Shown here one piece after another: positions 18,606 to 29,626 of a stretch of DNA of 64,000 nucleotides. The notes beneath the pieces are model-generated. The model was not told the origin of the DNA. It saw only the letters and a program-made list of their open reading frames with translations, and ran no database searches. This stretch comes from Diplonema papillatum. Its lineage: Eukaryota; Euglenozoa; Diplonemea; Diplonemida; Diplonemidae. Numbering within the stretch: the first letter of the stretch is position 1; every line of letters starts with the position of its first letter. The stretch is taken from NCBI GenBank assembly GCA_030068145.1, contig JAPJBO010000340.1:124001-188000 (forward strand), given 5' to 3'. The position numbers were made by a program, and so were the translations under genes.

Positions 18606-18779
18606 GGGTGTTTTCTGGTCCGAAAACACAGTTTTTGCTGAAAGACTGGTGTGTGCGAAGGACCTGTTTTGAGATTCTTAACATGGCAGGTTTCAACGCT
18701 GCCAACTTTCTCGTTTGTACTGACATGTCTACGGCGTGGTATGTTATTCCAGAAAAGAAATAGGGTAGTCTATCTGCCG

Positions 18780-18892
18780 CGCGCCTCCGGAGCGACTTAC
18801 GCCCGCCGTAGCAGTGCGAAGAGAAGTGAGGAGACCGGAAACTCCCCGGAGAGATGGTCCCTGCACTCTAACTCGTCTCTCTCTCTCTCTAT
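18780..18892 (+). repeat. Dispersed repeat R3, third copy
   Basis: Matches 3755-3862 from GCGCGCCTCCGGAGCGACT to the CT tract almost exactly. Confidence 0.65.
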
Positions 18893-19490
18893 CTTCTTGC
18901 TCGGGAAGAAGAAGATGGAGGAAAAAGACGTTGGCATCAGCGTGAACGGACGCTACGTTTCAGCCTCGCAAATGTACTCCCCCCTGAACCCATAGTCTTT
19001 GATTTTCTTGTTCGGGGAGTCCGTGGGGGCCAAAAATGGCTTCCCTCGATCCTGAGACGGCCGACATCTGATCATCTTGGACCCCCACGTTCTCGTTCAC
19101 GATTAATAAAGACATTTTTGTCGAAGCCTTCGCAGAAGCTCGTCTTCCTACGATCTAATAATTTCAGAATCCACATGAGGCAATGCTCCCAAAATCGAAA
19201 CCTGAAACGGTAACATACCCAGTTTCACGGGAGTGCCCGTTCCCGGCGAGCTACGAGGGAACGAACCTGTAAGAGTGCCAACGCTACTCTTTCTGTAACG
19301 TTCTATTCATGAGAACCAACTACTATAAAAGGTGTCACGGGATAAGCCGGCAGCCGCTGCTTTTAACGGCCGTGTGTGGTCCGTGTACTTAAAAGTTCCC
19401 AATGCTCTTAACGGCTTAGTCATGTGGGCGGCCCTGAGATTACCCCCTCAGGTGACACCACTTTATCTTTAGCCATACTTCAACTCACTT

Positions 19491-20500
19491 CTGACGTAGA
19501 AGTACGGACGATCCCGGCAGTTCCTACTACCGATCGGGGCGAGAATGTCAGGGTCGTTTCCAGCACGCAGGCGTAGCGGTGGCAGTCCCTCGGCCCGAGT
19601 CAAGGGTGACCTCCGCTGGTTCTGCGGCAGCCAAAACTCGATCGCGCCGGCGGGACAGGACCGCCCCCGCTCACAGGCGCCGGCCGCGGTGCTGAAGCTC
19701 GAAGAACTGCGCCGCCAGCGCTCTTGTTCATGATTAATGAAGAAAATCTTGTCGAAAGCCTTCGCAGAAGTTCGGCTTCCCACGATCTGCGATTTTTCAC
19801 CTCTGACGTCGGAGTACGTACGACGCCCCGGCAGTCTCCCGATTCATCGAGGGAATCCTTGAGGCACCTAAACGTACAGGGTACTTGGGTTGTTTGGGCA
19901 AATCAATTTGCTTTTGCTCCTCTTTCTACCTTTCTTGGTTCAAAGTGACACGTGCAAGGTGCCGAAGTAGAATTCCCTGCTATTGATCCGGGCGAAAATA
20001 CAAGGCACGGTCGTTTTCCAGCACGCAGGCGGTAGCGGTCGGCCCGAGTCAAGGGTGACCTCCGCTGGTTCTGCGGCAGCCGAAGCTCGATCGCGCCGGC
20101 GGGACAGGACCGCCCCCGGTCACAGGCGCCGGCCGCGGTGCTGAAGCTCGAAGAACTGCGCCGCCAGCGCTCTTGTTCATGATTATTGAAGAAAATCTTG
20201 TCGAAAGCCTTCGCAGAAGTTCGGCTTCCCACGATCTGCGATTTTTCACACACATGACGTCGGAGTACGTACGACGCCCCGGCAGTCCCTGCCATTGATC
20301 CGGGCGAAAATACAAGCCACGGCCGTTTTCCAGCACGCAGGCGGTAGCGGCGCCAGCTGCACCCACGCGAGGGGCCCGAGTCAGGGTGACCTCCGCCGGG
20401 CAGCCGAAGCGCGATCGTGCCGGCGGGACAGGACCCAGCTCGTCCCGATGGTATCTCCTCGTATGCCAGCACCGGGCTCGTGAGGTGTGTACACTCCACT
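19491..20500 (+). repeat. Three tandem-like copies of a roughly 310-bp unit
   Basis: Units begin at 19491, 19802 and 20258 with GACGTCGGAGTACGTACGA-type sequence and share CCGGCGGGACAGGACC, AAGCTCGAAGAACTGCG and GTCGAAAGCCTTCGCAGAAG. The second unit is longer because of about 140 extra bases (roughly 19838-19975). Frames inside are not conserved in phase, so coding is not supported. A weak relative lies near 19110-19165. Confidence 0.7.
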
Positions 20501-21013
20501 GGCACCTATCGTGGTATCGTGCAGGGCCGGCCGTGTTTTTGTGGATGCTGGGAGTTCGGGTCATCGTGAGCAATGACACAAACGAGGTTTTCATTCACGG
20601 CGAAGAATGGTCGCCTTATTTCAAAACACGCCGTATGAATGAGTTGGAAGCACGCGCCTTGTTTTGTGTTTTGCAGGTACTACCATGTCAGGCTGCTGGT
20701 TGTTCGATCAGTATTCTTATTGAAAGTATGCCAGTACTGCAGGGAAGAGTTGACTAGGCCTCTTGAGTTTGTGCTAACCACGAATTGAGGAGTCGGGAGA
20801 ACCTACATAGCCAAAAGCAGGACTGACCCCCCCGTTCATGAGAAAAAGCGAAGAATAGAAACACCTTCTTTTTGCCATCTGTGTCAAGAGCTGCAACTCA
20901 ACTAGTGGTGGTCTTTAGCTCGAAGAACTGCGTCGCCAGCGAAACCCGGCGACCCGGCGGCGGCCAGACGCGACCGTCAATCGAGAAACACATCGAATCC
21001 CCCTGCCCCCTGC

Positions 21014-21189
21014 GCGGCGGAGTCCAGCCTCAGAAGCTGGAGTTGAAGCTGGAGTTAAAAAAGAGCGGGTGTCACACCTCATTTGGGGTGTTGGCTTGCA
21101 CGCGTTTTGGTTGTAGCACACCCGCTTTTCGGGTGTGACTCGGACACACCCTTTTTAACTCCCAGCTTCTAAGGCTGGACCTCACCGTG
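21014..21189. repeat. Hairpin/TIR element H, copy 1
   Basis: Left arm GTCCAGCCTCAGAAGCTGG is answered by CCCAGCTTCTAAGGCTGGAC at the right, ending CTCACCGTG. An internal GCGGGTGTCACAC / GGTGTGACTC pair extends the dyad. Related arms or full copies occur at 22107, 39519, 40150, 48166-48354 and 49190. Confidence 0.65.
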
Positions 21190-21569
21190 TAGTGACTCCC
21201 TCTTGTCCCGATGCAGACTATCGCCACAGATTCTTTGCATTCTAACCCAAACTATCCCTCTGACAGCGCCCCCTCCCCTCTGCATAGTCAGCCAGGTGCA
21301 GAAGACTGACTACCGAAACGATCAGAGAGAGAAAAAGATGGAAGGTCACAAATCAAAAACAATCAAAAAGAAAGGTCCACCCGGACAACCGATAGGCGTT
21401 CATCGCCCGACAACGCAAAATAAACCAAAAGAAAATATTGTTGGAAGCCGGTGGGACCGGCCCTCGTAGTATGTAGTAGTTCAGTGGGTACTACTGTTGC
21501 AGCTCACGCTCTTGCTTAATGATGACAACACGTTTGTCATCATCAAAAAGAGACGGTTGGCAGCGTATC

Positions 21570-21607
21570 GTGTGCACGTTCCACCTATCAAGTAGGAACG
21601 TGCACAC
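21570..21607. repeat. Perfect 13-bp stem-loop
   Basis: GTGTGCACGTTCC and GGAACGTGCACAC are separated by 12 bases. It lies next to GTTGGCAGCGTA, a word that recurs near 41300, 45910, 50535 and (complement) 51250. Confidence 0.7.
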
Positions 21608-22641
21608 GTGCACACAAAGGGGCAGTCGTCAGCATAGCAGAATGCTTGGCGACAAGTGATTCGGCACTTCCCGTCTCGGTACAGGGCTCAAAACTGTGAC
21701 CCAGTTGGCGACTGCCGACCATGACGGGCGCTTGCACTGGGAGCTAGTCAGGCCAAGCCACGTGCCGCCTGTGTAAAGACACTCAGCTGTTGCGTTGCAC
21801 CGGGCCGAAAACCTCGTGCAGCTAGCGTCGCAAGACGAAAACAGAATTCTTGAGCCGAGTGCCGGATGGAGAAGCTGACAACCTCCCGCGCTCTATCCGT
21901 CCTCCGTAGGATCCCGCCCCACCCATTCTTCGGAGAGGAGTCACAGGACCCAATAGCAGCGTGTCGGAAACTCAAAGCCGACTGGTGAAAGTCACTAGTG
22001 GGGTATACTTCGATTCAGCCGTTACCCACTTAAAGCTCTGAACTTAAACACGTGCGCACAAACAAACCTTGTAGATATACGGTAACTTGCGATACCCCCA
22101 CTCGTAGAGTCCAGCCTCAGAAACTCGAGCTAAAAAGGCGTGTTACCCTTGCTAGCCAACACACAATCAACACCAACAAATCACACGAGTGCACCGTGCA
22201 TTGCACACGAATGCACCCGGAAACCACAACTGCTGTGCGTGTAAGAAAAGTAGTAGTAGTGATGCGTGTAGGAAAAGTAATTGTGCGTGCAAGTCAAAGT
22301 AGCTTGAGGGTGCAGAAAAGCGTGCCAGGCACGAATCGAGCCAATTCATCCCCTTCCTGATGAAGATGAGTTTAGTAGAGCGTTGTGAAGAATGTGATGG
22401 ATGAAAAACTCGGGTTTTGGCGGTATCCATCTTAATCAAGGGGCACTGCAGTCGCGTTGGGCGTTGCATGAACGCACCTGCGGTGGGCTGATCACTGTAG
22501 AACCATGTCCGTTGAGCTTGTTTCAGACTGATCTTGGTTGGCTCGTGGCTCATGGATCTGTGACGATACTTGCGAAAAATACGTTCCATTGGCATTTGCA
22601 TCACTAAGCGTGGCATAAGAGGCTTCGTTTCACATTTCTTT

Positions 22642-22890
22642 TACATAAGCGCCAGCTTGAAAGGAAATGCTCGACGATGCTGCCCGACAAAGAACAGAAG
22701 GGATCCCAAGTGCTGTACGTGTCGAACAGACGTAAGGTCATGCGGGTCTACCCCTACACGACAAATCACACAAACACAACAGTCCTGAGTGAGAAAACAA
22801 CACCACACGGTGGTGTAAGCGAAGAACAAATCAGATTGTGTTTGTATTGTATTTGCCCCTTACCTCCCTTCCATTAGGAGTCGAGGCAGC
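22642..22890 (+). repeat. Dispersed repeat R1
   Basis: Shares CGCCAGCTTGAAAGG, GAAATGCTCGACGATGCTGC, AAGGGATCCCAAGTGCTGTA, CTACCCCTACACGACAAATC, CCTGAGTGAGAAAACAACAC and GTGTTTGTATTGTATTTGCC with copies at 40972, 45343, 46003 and 47480 and, in reverse, 13262. Length is about 250-290 bp. There are no obvious tRNA boxes or tail. Confidence 0.75.
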
Positions 22891-24545
22891 TACGTCGAGT
22901 ATTTTTTGGACAGGATTCCATTGTGTTTTAAGCGGGCCGGAGAAGTAAACCGACTTATATTTCACGCCTATCAAAATGTCTTTTTGTCCCCCGCAATGCA
23001 TTTTCAAGTGAACCCAGTAAAATATCACCGGCAGGTCGAAGCCAATCCCCTGGTTCAAACAGACCGAAAAAAAAAATGCACGAATTGAATGTATTCACGT
23101 CGATCAAATCTTATTTTTGTCCGGCGGCGCATTTTCAAAAATTGCAAACCGTAAATGTCTACTATTCACCGAAGTCTTTGTCTTGAAGGCGTCACTCTGC
23201 TGGCTGTACCCTCTAAGGGAAGTCGGTGCACACCGTGGCAGTCAACCACAGTCCGAGTAGGCCTTTTCCGAGTCTGATGACTAGTGCCCTGCGTATCCTC
23301 GGCACCTGCCTTTCTCCTTTCAACCCCATCACAGCCCATCAGATTGGTCCAGAATGACCCGCAGTTGCGTTTCCTCTCCCGGGTTGCATCTCGAAACCAT
23401 GAACGCCTGTATGCAAAAAACTCGGCCTGCAGTAGCCCTAGCGGCGCAGAAAAGCCAGCGGACCGGCAGTAGTAGTAGCTATTGTCCGAGTCTAGAGGTT
23501 TGGTAACTCAAATTTAGCTCTCTAGCAAGCTATGCCGCTTTTCTAGGAAACCCATAGGGCGCCCCTACCCAGGACTTTTCTCTGGGGTTTTTACGAATAC
23601 TTTACTTCTTACCGACTATCGAACAGATTCCACTTGCACAATGCAGTGGACCTGGTGTCGGTCACATACGCTAAAAACGAAGTTGTTGACAGTAAACAGT
23701 AACGTAAAAGCGACACAAAGTACGAAAAGGAATGAAAACACACTGCCCAGGCCCTGCTCTAACAGCACAAAAGGAAACCCCCCCCTTTCCTCCCCGCCTC
23801 ACAAGTCAAACGGAGACTTCAAAAAACCGACCGCTTACTACAAGAAACAGTCTAGATTCCCGCAGTTTTGGGATTTGCGCGTGATGTGGAGGAGTCGTCA
23901 GTGCCTGACGTTTCTGACCCACGGGTTCGTACGACGGCCCACCTCCTGTTGGAGCGGTCCGGATTGGTTACGAGCAATAATATGATGACAATTCGATGCG
24001 CTAATTTCCCCAGTAAACTGCAGTACGGTTTTCGGAAGGACGTAGGGGCCCACCAAATACAGTGTGCACCAAAACACTGGTATACTCGGCTTCCAAGGCA
24101 TTGGCATTTCCTCGACTGGCCTTTGCCATTTCTTGCGGAATCGGAAGGTAGCAGCAACCGTGTTGCAGTGCGTGGTATTACCCTCCAATGGCTTCCTCCG
24201 TTGTGCTCGCAGGGCAAACCAAACGGGTATCAGATACAAAAAGGTTCTTGGCTGCCGTGCAATGTGTCCACGCAAAAATGGTGGTCACTGCGCCGGGGGT
24301 TGCTGTTGGAGAAAAGGAATACCGTAAGCGGGTTTAATACGAAACGTGTAAATGTTTCTTAGCTACTTTTTTGGCCAAAGTGTTTCTTAATTAACACGTT
24401 TCGTACTAAAAACAAGGGGTCTGACGTACTTAGTGAAATTTGAAAACCCCATGATGATCCCCCATTTTGGTTCCCGACAATCTTTGGTGTATCGAGCCTT
24501 TGAGCAGGAAAAACGTACCGCGGTCAGAGTATTAGCGACAAGACA

Positions 24546-27458
24546 TCACGATGACAGCAATTGCAGAGCGTTCTGGCACTTGTGAATGAAGACGACAGGC
24601 GTGGGCGGGATCACCAACGGCTCTGGGATGCAGTCTGTGAACTGCAGCGCCGCAAACAAGGAATGGTAACCGCAGCTCCAATCGTCTTGTTGACATCCTC
24701 GAGCGTCCGTCTCAATGAACCAAGAGTCGGTGTCGGCGGAAAAGACCGTTGCAAGGTGGCTGACTATCTTGCTTCCGCAAAAGTCAGAAAGCGAGCAAGA
24801 TACAACGCATCTTCGGAGCGACCGGTCGGTTGTTACAAGCATCCAGTGCCAACCACGAGTTCCTGACACGCTAGTGTTTACGAAGGTGTTCATTAGGCGG
24901 GCACGCGTCAGTGATGACAGGGTAAGCCGGTCGTATGGAAGGGCAGCGCAAGCAAAGGCGGAGTTGTCCTTAAAGAAGGAGTAAAGCCTCTCCAGGTGAT
25001 TGCCATCCAGCTTCTTCTCGTGCTCGCCAGCCCCAAGACTAGCATGAACCGCATCCACCTCCACAGCAACGCATTCATCGTTTGCCAGTTCTTCAAGCTC
25101 TTGGTCAAAATCAGCGAAGTCAGAATCGTTGATGCAATCTGCGCATTCACTCAGTACGAGACATTCATTGAAATTGCGAAGGAGTTCGGCGAGAACGTTG
25201 TCCCCGCAACCGGTGGCCTGGGGGCTGTCTTCAACGAAACCTTGGTCGGCTCCATCTCCTGTTGGATCGGAAACTTTCTCTTCCAGTAAATTTGCGTCAC
25301 TCAACCCGGTCACCACGAAACTCGCCCGGATGCTCTCGGGTTTCACTTTCGACAACGCCGTCTTTAGCCACTTCAGATGTCGTCTACGCAGAGATTTTGC
25401 GCGGAGGTCGAGACGCGCCATCATCTTCAGCATCTCACCTTCCACAACAGACGTGTGTTCTTCAGCAGACACGGTGACAAGGGAAGCAAAATGAGCCCCG
25501 TCGAACAAGACAACCAGTGAGCTTTGCCGGCACCCGGACTTCAAGTGTTCAGCAGCAGAGAAGGTGCACGTTTCGTGCAAGCGCACTTTCACCCCAAATA
25601 GACGCAGCACTACTTCATTGAGAACGAGCGCGACTAATACATCAAGATGATGTTTTTCTTCAAATTCAGACGACGCGGGGGTCTTCGCAAATTCGGCTAT
25701 CAATTCTACAATTGTCGCACGAGTCCTTGTGACGTTGGTGTCGCTTAATGCAGCGAGATCGGCTTCTGTGCACTTGCTGAGCAGTTGCTTAGCTGTTTCA
25801 TGCGTTGGTTTATCGCTGGCCTCCTGAACGCACTTTCCGCTGGCAGCCAGCCAGATGCTTTGATAGGCGAACCACCCACAAGCGTGCGCCTCTTGCTGTC
25901 TCCACCATTCCGGAGCGAAGTGCAGGTCGCCAGCTGCCCCTGCTGCTTCGGACAACGAGACCGTCATACTGCTACGCTCCCCGAGACTGTCGTAGAGGAT
26001 GACACTGTGCTTCGTCTTTGAGTGCGCGACTTCACGAAAGAGCACGGGTGTGGGGACAACGGATACACTTTGAAGACGTTGGATGTCCTCAGCAGCGTCA
26101 CCGTCGTTAACACTCTCCACGTCTTTTGTAGCCTTCTTATGCTTCTTGTCTTTCTTGTATTTTTTGTTCTTCATCAGGTTCTTCGCGTTCTTTGCATTTG
26201 CTTGTTTCATCAACTTGAGCACACTGTCGCTGTACCAAGTTGAGTACTCGTCCCGCAAGCTCCGCTTCAGAACACCGTTTAGACCAACATCCAACGGCTG
26301 CAACCTTCCTGTCCAGCCAGCCGGAATGCAGACTGTTGCGATGCGATTGTGCACAAGTAGTTCCTTGATACTTTGTGTGTGCTGGGCAGAGAAACGATCG
26401 AGGATAAGGAGGCCCCACTCTGTCTCTCCTCTCCGTGTGTTCATCGCCGGCAGCAGCACGTCATTTACCCACACCTTCGTGGTTTGTTCGTTTGCCCATC
26501 TGTTAGGATTGGCGACAAAAGACCACCCGTCTGGTCTTTTTGCCTCCGGTGGAAGAACCCTGCTGGTTTTCCCGCCGTAGATCAACTGCGGGGGTAGCAG
26601 CTCCCCTGTTGCAAAGGCCGCAAACAGACCTGTGATCGACCGTTTGTCGTTCAGGTTTGTTAGGGCCACTCGCTTGCTGCCCACCGGCGCGTAGGTCTTC
26701 TTGGGTGCTGGCAGGAGTTGCAACAGTGTGTGGTCGGCGTTTACTACCCTTTCTAAGGGGATGTCGTGGAGCTTCCTTGCACTCTGTACTTCTGCAACGA
26801 ATTCTGCACGAGCTTCCAGGAAGGGTCGCGTTGTGGTGGCCACTGCTGTTGTTGCAGCTCTCATGGACCAGCCCAACCGTCGCATCCATGCACGCGCCCA
26901 CTCCTTGTTCAGCGTGGTGGCGTCGTGAATGCGCTCGCTTTCATCACTAGCTTTCACCATGCCTCTAGCTGTTGCTGACACGGTTTGTGCCGTCACAGCG
27001 CCACCTGATGACCTAGCAGAGCGGATGATGCTGAGCACCTTGTTTTCTTCTGTGGGTGACAGTGTGCACTTCCTCCCTCGTTTGACTTCCCGGAAATGGC
27101 TCTCGCTTTCCTCAACATGCAGCCCCATCTTCCGCTTTGCTACGCGCTCTTGTATTGCTTCTTTGTATTCGGAAAAGGCTCGAGACGCCATGGTTTGGTT
27201 GAGCTGTTTCGTATGTCCTTGGAGAGGACTGTTCCACCACTTGACAGTGTCTCGCACCCCCTTTTCTGCAACAATCTCAGCAATGCGTTCTTTCTCGTCA
27301 GCGTTCCACGTCGCTCTCGTTGTTTTCTTTGTCGGCAACTCCTTCGCGACTTCCTTTGCAACCGCATCACCTGCTACCTGTTGTGCTGAGCCGGCAAAGA
27401 TTGTCGAATCTGCTTCGCATGGGGTGAAGGGCTGACGCGGGCGAAGAAATCGGTGCAT
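24546..27458 (-). CDS. DDE transposase of the pogo/Tc5 type with a C-terminal Ulp1-like cysteine-protease domain, 970 aa
   Basis: An intact frame starting MHRFLRPRQP. Residues 110-200 look like the paired helix-turn-helix DNA-binding region of CENP-B/Tc5 transposases (TVSATARGM...TLNKEWARAWMRRLGWSMR). The DDE_1 catalytic core follows: Asp242 in NADHTLL, Asp354 in LILDRFSAQ and Asp390 in RLQPLDVG, 36 residues after the second. Residues 420-445 are a Lys-rich run. The last 170 residues resemble Ulp1/SENP proteases: His871 in GWHWMLV, Asp892, Gln near 924 and Cys929 in QQDDWSCGYHSLF. With all key residues and matched transposon ends present, the copy may be functional. The target of the protease-like part is unknown; it could act on SUMO-like conjugates or be structural. 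Confidence 0.85.
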   Translation of the reverse strand: MHRFLRPRQPFTPCEADSTIFAGSAQQVAGDAVAKEVAKELPTKKTTRATWNADEKERIAEIVAEKGVRDTVKWWNSPLQGHTKQLNQTMASRAFSEYKEAIQERVAKRKMGLHVEESESHFREVKRGRKCTLSPTEENKVLSIIRSARSSGGAVTAQTVSATARGMVKASDESERIHDATTLNKEWARAWMRRLGWSMRAATTAVATTTRPFLEARAEFVAEVQSARKLHDIPLERVVNADHTLLQLLPAPKKTYAPVGSKRVALTNLNDKRSITGLFAAFATGELLPPQLIYGGKTSRVLPPEAKRPDGWSFVANPNRWANEQTTKVWVNDVLLPAMNTRRGETEWGLLILDRFSAQHTQSIKELLVHNRIATVCIPAGWTGRLQPLDVGLNGVLKRSLRDEYSTWYSDSVLKLMKQANAKNAKNLMKNKKYKKDKKHKKATKDVESVNDGDAAEDIQRLQSVSVVPTPVLFREVAHSKTKHSVILYDSLGERSSMTVSLSEAAGAAGDLHFAPEWWRQQEAHACGWFAYQSIWLAASGKCVQEASDKPTHETAKQLLSKCTEADLAALSDTNVTRTRATIVELIAEFAKTPASSEFEEKHHLDVLVALVLNEVVLRLFGVKVRLHETCTFSAAEHLKSGCRQSSLVVLFDGAHFASLVTVSAEEHTSVVEGEMLKMMARLDLRAKSLRRRHLKWLKTALSKVKPESIRASFVVTGLSDANLLEEKVSDPTGDGADQGFVEDSPQATGCGDNVLAELLRNFNECLVLSECADCINDSDFADFDQELEELANDECVAVEVDAVHASLGAGEHEKKLDGNHLERLYSFFKDNSAFACAALPYDRLTLSSLTRARLMNTFVNTSVSGTRGWHWMLVTTDRSLRRCVVSCSLSDFCGSKIVSHLATVFSADTDSWFIETDARGCQQDDWSCGYHSLFAALQFTDCIPEPLVIPPTPVVFIHKCQNALQLLSS

Positions 27459-27517
27459 TTTTTTGACTGGTTCAAATTTTCTGTCAATTTTCCTGCATCC
27501 TTTTTTTTATTGTCGAG

Positions 27518-29626
27518 CATAGATGGCCGTTATATAACGTTATATAACGTTATATAACGTTATTCCCGGAGTTATTTGTTACCCCCCCCCTAAATCCAGA
27601 AAAACCGTTATTGACCGTTATAAAACCGTTATTTGCCATTTTTGGTCGAAAAATAACGTTATTTGACCGTTATAACGTTATATAACGTTATATAACGTTA
27701 TAATAACGGTATAATAACGTTATATAACGTTATAATAACGTTATATAACGTTATATAACGGTTTTTTACCAATCCATGGGAGGTCACACTGTCCTCCAGA
27801 TTTTGGTCATTTTTGGCCATTTTTGCCACATTTTCCAGATTTTGGCCAATTTTGGTTATTTTTGCCAATTTTTCCAGATTTTGGTCAATGTTGACCAGTT
27901 TTGCCGTGTTTTCCAGATTTTGGCCCATTTTGGCCGTTTTTACCGATTTGGCCAGGATTGGCCATTTTTGCCATGTTTTTCAAAAATTTGGCTATTTTTG
28001 CCGATTTTTCCAGGTTTTGGTCATTTTTGGCCAGTTTTGCCATGTTTTCCAGACTTTGCCCATTTTGGCCGTTTTTGCCGATTTTTCCAGGGTTTTGGTC
28101 ATTTATGCCCTGCCCCTCACCAGAGCTATTCTTGTCTGAGTTTCTTAAACCCGCACAAGCTCGAACAGGCAGTCCGTGCGCGGAAAAAAAAAAAGGTCGA
28201 AAGACACCAATCTGTACACCCATTCGGGATCGTCGGAAACACAAAAACACGTGTACCGCCCCACCCGCTTCGATTTCAGCCACACTAGTCTTTCCAAAGG
28301 GAATATCGACTATGCCTGCGAAAAGCTCCCCGAAGGTCCAGCCGAAGCCGAAGGTTCAACCTAAAGCTCAGCCGAAAGCTCAGCCGAAGACCCCAGGTAC
28401 ACAGCGCAAACGGCCTCGCGCCGAAAGTACGGATAGCAACAGCAGCAGCAGCAGCGCCTCGGTTGCAAAGGCGCGACGCGGAAGGAAGAAGGTGGCGGAA
28501 ACGCTGCGCGTCGAGGCCTTGTCCCGCGACCTGGCATTGACTGGCCCCAGCGTTCTCCCTGTCACGAAACCACCAAGTAAGAGCCCGGAACAACGATTCA
28601 TCGACCGGATCAAGAAAACCGACCCCGGGCTGGCTGGGTTCTACGGGAAGCGCCAGCTGTGACTGCTCGACTTTGCATGTCTCGTGCTCATCATGCACCC
28701 ATATTTGGTACTGGGACCTTGTCTGACTGGCATAGTACGCAACGGTCTGCCGAGTGGACAAGCTTGGACAAGTTGGACTCCAGTGGCCGGATCATGCTGG
28801 TGACATCTGCTGCCTCACGAAGGACACTGCAAACGACCGTTACGGGCCACCGACTGAGGGACACGCGCCGGAAACCCAAAACTGCAGACATCCACATCCC
28901 AAGAACAACATCGCACAGTGAAAGAGTCATGTGAATCCGGAAGGATCGCGTTTGTCGCGCTTGGGTGGAAGTCCGCAAGAAAATAAGTAAAAGAGAAAAA
29001 GCTCTGGGGAGGGGCTATACGGACCCCTGAGGACCGGTTACTACGAATTCTTTTCGGACCAGGGTTTGTTTCCGAACAGTTTTTGTGACCGGGATCCAAA
29101 AATCGGCAAAAGTCTGGAAAAATTGGCAAAAATGGCCGAAATTGACCAAAATCTGGAAAATCGGGAAATCTGGAAAAATCGGAAAAAATGGCCGAAATTG
29201 ACTGATCTGGATAAATCGGCCAGAGTGGCCAAAATCTCAAAATTGTCCAAAATCTTGAAAAATCGGCAAAAATGGCCGAAATCTGGAAAAATCGGCAAAG
29301 ATTGCCGAAATCTGGAAAAAATCGGCAAAATGGCCAAAACCTGAAAAAATCGGCAAAAGTCTGGAAAAATTGGCTAAGATTGACCAAAATCTGGCAAAAA
29401 TGGCCAAAATCGGAAAAAATGGCCGAAATGGACCAAAATGAGGAAAAAATGACAAAAATCTGGAAACATGGCCAAAATCGGAAAAATTCTAAAAACCGTT
29501 ATTTGCGTTATTTTTTCCGTTATTTTGCGTTTTCGACCGTTATATAACGTTATATAACGTTATATAACGTTATCACCGTTATAACGTTATATAACGTTAT
29601 ATAACGTTATCAACCGGCCATCTATG
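27518..29626. mobile_element. CATAG-family TIR element, copy 3, nested (2109 bp, TSD GTCGAG)
   Basis: Ends CATAGATGGCCG and CGGCCATCTATG are perfect inverts, flanked by GTCGAG on both sides (27512-27517, 29627-29632). Inside each end is an array of palindromic CGTTATATAACG-type units (27528-27770 and 29515-29610), then long arrays of TTTTGGCC/TTTTTCCAGA-type units at 27795-28105, repeated in the opposite orientation at 29095-29490. Between the arms is one small gene. It sits 59 bp upstream of the transposase start codon, within the presumed promoter. Confidence 0.9.
28312..28662 (+). CDS. Small basic hypothetical protein carried by the nested CATAG element, 116 aa
   Basis: Begins MPAKSSPKVQPKPKVQ and is rich in Pro, Lys, Gln and Ser for its first half, with a Ser run near residue 45 and an ARRGRKKVAETLRVE segment that could contact nucleic acid. 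The C-terminus (SPEQRFIDRIKKTDPGLAGF) is less biased and looks like a short folded or interaction motif. The same frame is open further upstream, but that part runs through the tandem array and the first reasonable ATG is at 28312. No known domain was recognised. It could be an accessory protein of the element, a captured host fragment or chance coding. Confidence 0.45.
   Translation: MPAKSSPKVQPKPKVQPKAQPKAQPKTPGTQRKRPRAESTDSNSSSSSASVAKARRGRKKVAETLRVEALSRDLALTGPSVLPVTKPPSKSPEQRFIDRIKKTDPGLAGFYGKRQL

Larger units (their letters stand above)
20500..24319. other. Long intergenic stretch with repeats; no supported gene
   Basis: Holds a hairpin element (21014-21189), a perfect stem-loop (21570-21607), repeat R1 (22642-22890), a repeat shared with 3130-3400 (22187-22330) and one shared with 3893-4060 (23320-23475). 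Frames at 23.8-24.3 kb on both strands are up to about 160 codons but have no recognisable domain and overlap each other. Confidence 0.5.

Noticed and set aside
23868..24362. Open frames on both strands just left of the DNA transposon
   Set aside because: The + frame lacks an ATG at its start and runs into the transposon end; neither strand shows a domain or repeat of known proteins.
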